A stretch of 64,000 nucleotides of DNA from Rutstroemia sp. NJR-2017a BVV2 (Eukaryota > Ascomycota > Leotiomycetes > Helotiales > Rutstroemiaceae), in NCBI GenBank assembly GCA_002946415.1, contig NJPS01000018.1, positions 1 to 64,000 of the forward strand, read 5' to 3'. This document shows, in pieces, positions 58,569 through 64,000 of this stretch. The notes under the pieces were generated by a model, which was not told the origin of the DNA, searched no databases, and saw only the letters and a list, made by a program, of their open reading frames with translations. Position 1 is the stretch's first letter, and the number at the start of each line of letters is the position of its first letter. The position numbers and the translations under genes are program-made.

Positions 58569-60820
58569 ATGAAGTCTTTACTGTTGTCAGCGGCGGCGTT
58601 TGGAACTGCGTTAGCGGCGGGAAACTCAACTGGCGGTAATGCCACCGCGGTTGCAAATCCGGAAGCATTCGCTACTAGTATCACTATAAATGTCAATCGT
58701 AAGTCGTCTCTACATTTCCCCCAAAGAATATGGCTCCGATTCCGTCGAAAGTCGGCAGAGACTTCAGACTTCTTCATTCTCGTCTGAGCAGCATCCTCCA
58801 CCCTAGGTAAATACTTTACTAACTGCCCCTATCTAGAATTTTGGGATTTATTCGTCGGTCCAGTAGCAACAGCGACTGTGAACACGACAGTCGCAGCAAC
58901 TCCAATTCCGACCAATGAACTAGTTCCCCCACCGCCACTCTACTACCCTTCCTTCCCGGTCGGCGCGCAGGTTCCTGTAGTCACCAAGAATGAATCCTGG
59001 AAATTCCCGCCCGGCTTCTGGTGGGGTGTAGCGTCAGCCGCCTACCAAATTGAAGGCGCCGCAAAAGCAGAAGGTAGAGGGCCCTCAGTCTGGGACGTCT
59101 TCACCCACAATGCTGCTGCCAAGATTACCGTCAGCAACGATACGGGTGATGTTGGGGATAACCAATATTATCTCTACAAGCAAGGTTTGTGCTTCTGCTC
59201 CGCGCGAGCGAAATCATCTGACCAGAAGCAGACATTGCGAGAATTGCTGCACTGGGTGTGCCGTACTATTCATTCTCAATTTCATGGTCGAGGATCTTGC
59301 CTTTTGGAAAGGGTCCGGTGAATGAGCTTGCTCTGCAGCATTACGAAGATTTGATCGATACTTGCTTGGAGTATGGAGTTCAGCCCGTCGTTACTCTATT
59401 TCACGTATGCTCTCCGCAGCTCAATTCTATTCTTGTGCTAATGTAATTTAGTGGGATCTTCCTCTCTTCCTTCAGAATAGCTATGGTGGTTGGCTGTCTC
59501 GTGATATCGTCAACGATTATGTCGAGTATGCACGGATTGTGTTTTCGCGCTACGGAAACAAAGTCCAACATTGGTTCACTATGAACGAACCCATAGTATT
59601 CTGCGATGAATATCCCGTACGTCCTTCACTTCATTTAATCTCATCCCCCTCCACCCCATCCCCCTATCCCTACCCACCTGCTAACCATCCCCAGTACCCC
59701 AAAAACTACTTCACCGAAGTCACCATCCCCGACAAACAGCAACCCTACTTCTGCGGCCACAACGTACTCCTCGCTCACGCCGAAGCCTACCACCTCGGCA
59801 AAAGCCTCGGCCTCAACGGCACCATCTCCTTCAAAAACAACGGCGGCTACAAAGTGCCCCTAACCAACTCCACCGCCGACGCACTCGCCGTGCAACGTGC
59901 CTGGGACTACAACGAGGGCTGGTTTGCCAACCCCATATACATCAATGGCGACTATCCCTCCACCTTAAAACCCTACCTCACCTCTTTGGGGCTGGTCTTC
60001 ACGGAAGAAGAAAAACAGCTGATTAACGGGACGGCGGATTTGTTCGCCCATGATGCGTATACGTCTAGCTATTACATGGCGCCGGATGACGGCATCGATG
60101 CGTGTGTGGCGAACTCGTCGAACCCGCTGTATCCGGGGTGTTTCAATACGACGAATGTTGCGCCAACTGGATGGTTGATCGGCGCGGCAGCGGATCCGCT
60201 CTCGCCGTGGTTGCATGATGCGACTGATTGGGTGCCGGCGTTCTTGAGGTATATTCAGAATACGTGGCCGTCGAAGGGGGGGATTGCTGTTTCAGAGTTT
60301 GGGTAAGCGTTCTTTATTTTTTTTCTTCCTTCTCCTTTGGCTTTCTGTTCCTGCTTGCAAGTTGAGGAAGGGTTAGCTAACGGAAAGTAGATTCGCGGAT
60401 CCATTCGAGTCGCAGAAGAAGTTGCTAGAGGACATTAGATCGGATACGCCAAGACAAATCTACTATAGAAGATACATGGAGGCCATTTTGATGGCAATCA
60501 GCGAGGGTGTTAACGTAGTTGGCTGTCTGGCTTGGAGTATAATGGATAATCTGGAATGGTCATCAGGTTCGTCGTCTTCCCCTTTACTCTCAGCTCACAA
60601 CGCATCCTTCTATCAAGTATCTACCTCATGAACTCAACAACGCATCTCCACAAACCGACAAACTAACTTACTCCCCACTATAGGCTATAACGTCAAATTC
60701 GGAATGCAGTACGTAAACTTCACCACCGGCGAGCGGCACTTCAAAGCCAGTTTCTTTGAGTACGTCGACGCGTTCAAGAAGTACGGAACAGATCCCGTGG
60801 TGCCTGTATTTCTCAATTAG
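58569..60820 (+). CDS. Secreted GH1 beta-glucosidase
   Basis: Seven exons (58569-58698, 58837-59184, 59232-59404, 59452-59616, 59695-60302, 60391-60566, 60684-60820) join in frame to 578 residues. Residues 1-18 form a signal peptide. An extension of about 95 residues rich in Thr, Val and Pro precedes the GH1 barrel, which starts FPPGFWWGVASAAYQIEGAA. The acid/base Glu is in TMNEP and the nucleophile Glu is in AVSEFG, where the family usually has TENG. The C-terminal signature SIMDNLEWSSGYNVKFGMQYVNF is intact. The enzyme should release glucose (or another sugar) from beta-glucosides outside the cell. The 5' half of exon 5 is strongly C-ending in codon use, the 3' half G-ending. Confidence 0.94.
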
Positions 60821-61755
60821 AGTTGAGTAGCGTTGAGATTTCATGATCGACACAAGATGGAACGCGATGGAATGGGAGGAGATGAACAATAATAATTGAG
60901 AGACGAGCCGAGAGTTATCTATTAAATCATAATCCAGCTAGCATCATTCATATCAATCCTTACAAGAAATTCGATGCTATGTTGATAATGCACAGTTTGA
61001 GACCTGACTGATGAAGGGGTGCAATGGACTTTAGTATCGTACTCATGCTGCGAAAAACGGCGATCGTGGGCGATGTAACGATGTAAGAATTAGAGGTGTT
61101 CAAATATGGGAGGAAATAGACTAAGAGCAGAGAGTCTACATATTCTACATTCACGTTCACTCCAGCCCATAACCTTTGGAATTCACTCACATCAGCAGTT
61201 CAGCCAGATTGTGACTTTCCCAAAGAGGATAAGAATGCAACATTTTTCGGTAACGTATCTCCACTACAGTATTGATTTCTACGAATACGAAATGGCTTTC
61301 GCCCGCCCCAGGCATGCACATGCACAGCGCCGAGAAAAAAGCTTAATGAGACATACATACCTACGGCACCGATCCAGCAATACCCGAGTCGATCAACAGC
61401 TGGATTGGATAAATATGTGTGGTCCATGTAGGCTATTAGCAGTTGACTAATCAGCCCACAGACAGTAACAATGTCTGTTTAGTTATGTGATTGGCTGAAA
61501 CTTAGATCGTGGAGTGGCAAGGGCTAGCTACACTTTTTACCCAGACCACCAAAGTAGTATGGATCTGGACCTTGAAGGCGAGCTGAACTCACCGGATGGG
61601 ATCTCCCGAGACACTCTAGACCATTGCATTGAAAAGCGGGGGATGCATGACTTCATAGCATTCCCTTGCCTCGAAACTTATAACATCATTCCCCCGCTAC
61701 AAAACTTCAAGAAGTTCAAGCGAACTATTTTCCGTGAGCTACCCATCCTCCGACC
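60821..61755. other. Intergenic, 0.93 kb
   Basis: No supported gene; the frames at 61106-61450 and 61514-61774 lack motifs, and the latter overlaps the start of the next gene. Confidence 0.45.
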
Positions 61756-62818
61756 ATGTTACTTCTCGCTCTAATCTCGCTTTCCGCCCTGGGGCTGGTC
61801 AGCGCCGATACTGTTGACTACCAGGCGCGAAACCTTGCGACGTAAGTTAGCTTCTACCTGAGGTCTGTAGTGAGCACCTGGAACTGATAGCCGGCTCAGA
61901 ATAAGCAAAATTTACAATACTACCATCTACCCCAACAACCTCCCAATTCTCCAAAACGGGTCATCAGCCACCCCACCTGGACTCTTCAACCAAAATGGTA
62001 TATCCTTACTTTTCCTCACCAGAGCTCCCCAGATTGACTTGGATTCCGTACACTAAACCTAACACACCATGCAGCATCGGGCAGAATCTCACCTCTCGGA
62101 AACTTCACCGGTTTCGCCGACTCCACTGAATACTTTTTCGCCCTCTCTCCCAACCCGGGACAAACTGGACCCGGGATCATCCAACCCAACTACAACGCCT
62201 TTACATCATTTGAAATCTACTCCTATTCGTCCAGCTGTGCATCCGTGGCCCAAAGCGTTGTTTACCTCGTTACGACCGTTGTGCGTCCCGGCCATCCAGA
62301 CGACGGCAAACTGGTTAGCAAGCTCAAGCAGATCGCAACCTGGCGATTCGACGACGATGGAGCGGTTCTGTATTACGATGCTTGGATCGGCAACCTGGCG
62401 CTGTGGAATGCGGAGCTTCTTGGGCAAGACCTGAGCCAACCAATTATACAAACAGCTGCATTGGCTACGAATTTGTGTCCGCAGATTCAGGCACGATGTA
62501 CAGGGGCAAACCAGGTGTATTCCGATACCTTGACTTGTACGGCGGAGTTGGAACTGAAGCCCTTTGGGACTTTTGACGAAGTTTGGGGGGATAATGTTGT
62601 GTGTAGACTGGTACATGTCATTTTGACACAGATCAGACCTGAGGTGAGTGACTGCTTTCGAACTTCCTAGTCGCTTTTGCTGACCTGAAATAAAGATCCA
62701 TTGTCCGCATGTTGGGCCGAGTGGCGGTGGAAAGTGTGTAGATGTGAAATATGATGATGTGTACTTGACAGACGATGTCGCGCTTTTCGGCAGCAATGAT
62801 GCGTTTAGATGCCCATAG
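61756..62818 (+). CDS. Secreted protein of unknown function
   Basis: Four exons (61756-61841, 61900-61997, 62075-62643, 62696-62818) give 291 residues with a good signal peptide (LLLALISLSALGLVSA). The mature protein starts with a polar segment containing N-glycosylation sites (NTT, NGS, NFT). SASGRISPLGNFTGFADSTEYFFALSP and EIYSYSSSCASVAQSVVYLVTT follow. There are several cysteines in the second half (NLCPQIQARC, TCTAELEL, VVCRLVHV, IHCPHVGPSGGGKCVD, FRCP), suggesting disulfides. I recognise it only as a type of secreted protein found in ascomycetes; no catalytic motif is visible. It could be an effector or a wall protein. Confidence 0.8.
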
Positions 62819-64000
62819 AATATGAGTTCTATAGCATCGATACTAGAACTTTGCATGCTCTGCCAATAGATTTGCTCAACTTGCTGAACTTGTGTGTAAT
62901 TTCAGAACGGGTCGCAAGATGCACGGATATCATAGGGGCATCATTAGATATCTCCAGAAGAGCTGAACCCAAGTGCCCGATTGTTTAAACTCTTGATTTC
63001 TCGAAGATAATCTCCATGAAAAGCAGGCGGCAACGAAGATCACAATTCGAAGCCCCTTCCGTTATCATCCGAACGTATGAGATGGAATATGAGATAAACC
63101 TTTGACCAAATAAACCGCACCTACATGTTCGCGCCATGTCGGGACAAATACAATTGATCGCAGTTTGCGCTGCTCGAAGAACGAATGAATTCCTCTGCGA
63201 TGCCGTTTCAAGGATCAAATGTGAGCAAGTTGATCTTGCCAGACATTTCCAGAGAGAATAAAGTTGATGAACCATAAGGCGCGTTCGCGACCATCTCAGG
63301 GTGGTGATCCACTGCTGGAGAGAAAATGGCAATAAGCACTGGGAAAAGAGGCGCATTTGCCGTTGAAGAGACCGCGAGTCGCAAATTGACTTGCTATACA
63401 ACATGTCTTTGCACATCATCCAGTCATTGAAATCCCCATACCAATTTCCCCTGTATGATTGAATCGAATGCCATTTCTACATCGCGGGAATATTGTGCTT
63501 TCGAAGATTAACTCGCGGCAGAAGGGGGCCGTCGTCGTAAAGGAACCTGTTCTGAAAGCCTAGGCTCGTGTGGGGACAGAAGTCGAGAACCTCATCTTAT
63601 CAGCGCGGGCTTCTTATATCGTGTGAAGACAGGCAGTAAAATTCCGTCGCATATCCGTGGGCAGACGACGGGCACTCGATCGCTGTCGTCATGAACTCGA
63701 TGTTACTATGAATGTCAACAATGGCTTTCCCTCAACGACATGTCACCCCTTTGCTGAAAAGAAGCCTTAGTCCTAGATGGCTTCTAGCTAATCTAATCGA
63801 ATAGCTCGATACCGCGTGGGAAAGCAGAAAAGTACCGAAAGGTGCGATATTACCAAATCATGTCCGACAGAGCACCAGTGGAGGAGTCAATGTAAGGTTA
63901 ATTGGAGTTGAGGAAGAGTACCTGTAGTCGGTTTTTACTCGGAGTTAGGTCGCGACAAGACATACATGCAAACACAGCCCCCACACGTGATTGGCTACCC
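62819..64000. other. Intergenic to window end, 1.2 kb
   Basis: A leftward frame of 144 codons (62985-63419) has no motif and atypical composition; it is not supported. Nothing else seen. Confidence 0.4.

Noticed and set aside
62985..63419. Leftward 144-codon frame near the window end
   Set aside because: It is rich in Cys, Arg and Ser in a manner typical of random frames, and has no motif or splice context.

Overview
The window is nuclear DNA of a filamentous ascomycete (Pezizomycotina; the gene set would suit a Leotiomycetes/Helotiales fungus, but that rank is inference). The evidence is many short introns (about 42-100 nt, donors mostly GTAAGT/GTATGT, acceptors YAG, some with CTAAC/CTGAC-like branch sites), spliced protein-coding genes on both strands, a HET-domain gene, a 2EXR gene, a Zn2Cys6 regulator, secreted glycoside hydrolases and a Ty1/copia element. 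No tRNA, rRNA or CRISPR array was recognised.

Layout. 1-4887: a Ty1/copia retrotransposon with almost identical LTRs and a broken pol, inserted into a GH78 alpha-L-rhamnosidase gene whose remnant follows. 5.3-12.8 kb: a possible HET relic, a large HET-domain gene, and two lineage-type genes of unknown function. 14.5-16.2 kb: an intact cytochrome P450. 18.2-24.8 kb: an S66 peptidase, a 2EXR protein, an extended SDR reductase, a small conserved protein and an aldo-keto reductase, the last two divergently transcribed. 26.9-31.1 kb: NADP-glutamate dehydrogenase and a secreted GH16 glucanase. 31.9-41.6 kb: a 3beta-HSD-like SDR, a dead P450, a second SDR, another dead P450 and a Zn2Cys6 regulator, which together look like a decayed metabolic cluster. 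41.9-48.1 kb: a secreted DOMON/cytochrome b561 protein, a class 1A dihydroorotate dehydrogenase and a ferritin-like secreted protein. 49.7-57.6 kb: two conserved RNA-biology genes, Ssd1 and Gle1, transcribed divergently. 58.6-62.8 kb: a secreted GH1 beta-glucosidase and a secreted protein of unknown function.

Core genes (gdhA, ssd1, gle1, DHODH) are interspersed with accessory material (retrotransposon, HET, P450 relics, secreted hydrolases). The most informative signals are the degradation history: seven in-frame stops in the retroelement pol, each explicable by a CpA-to-TpA change, despite LTRs differing at only 2 of 285 positions; and two P450 pseudogenes flanking live SDR genes. No wholly new system could be demonstrated from sequence alone. 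The best novelty candidates are the five-palindrome array in the LTR, the HET domain split by a coiled-coil insertion, and the DOMON-b561 protein with a long low-complexity loop. Exon joins given below were checked for frame by hand unless stated otherwise.
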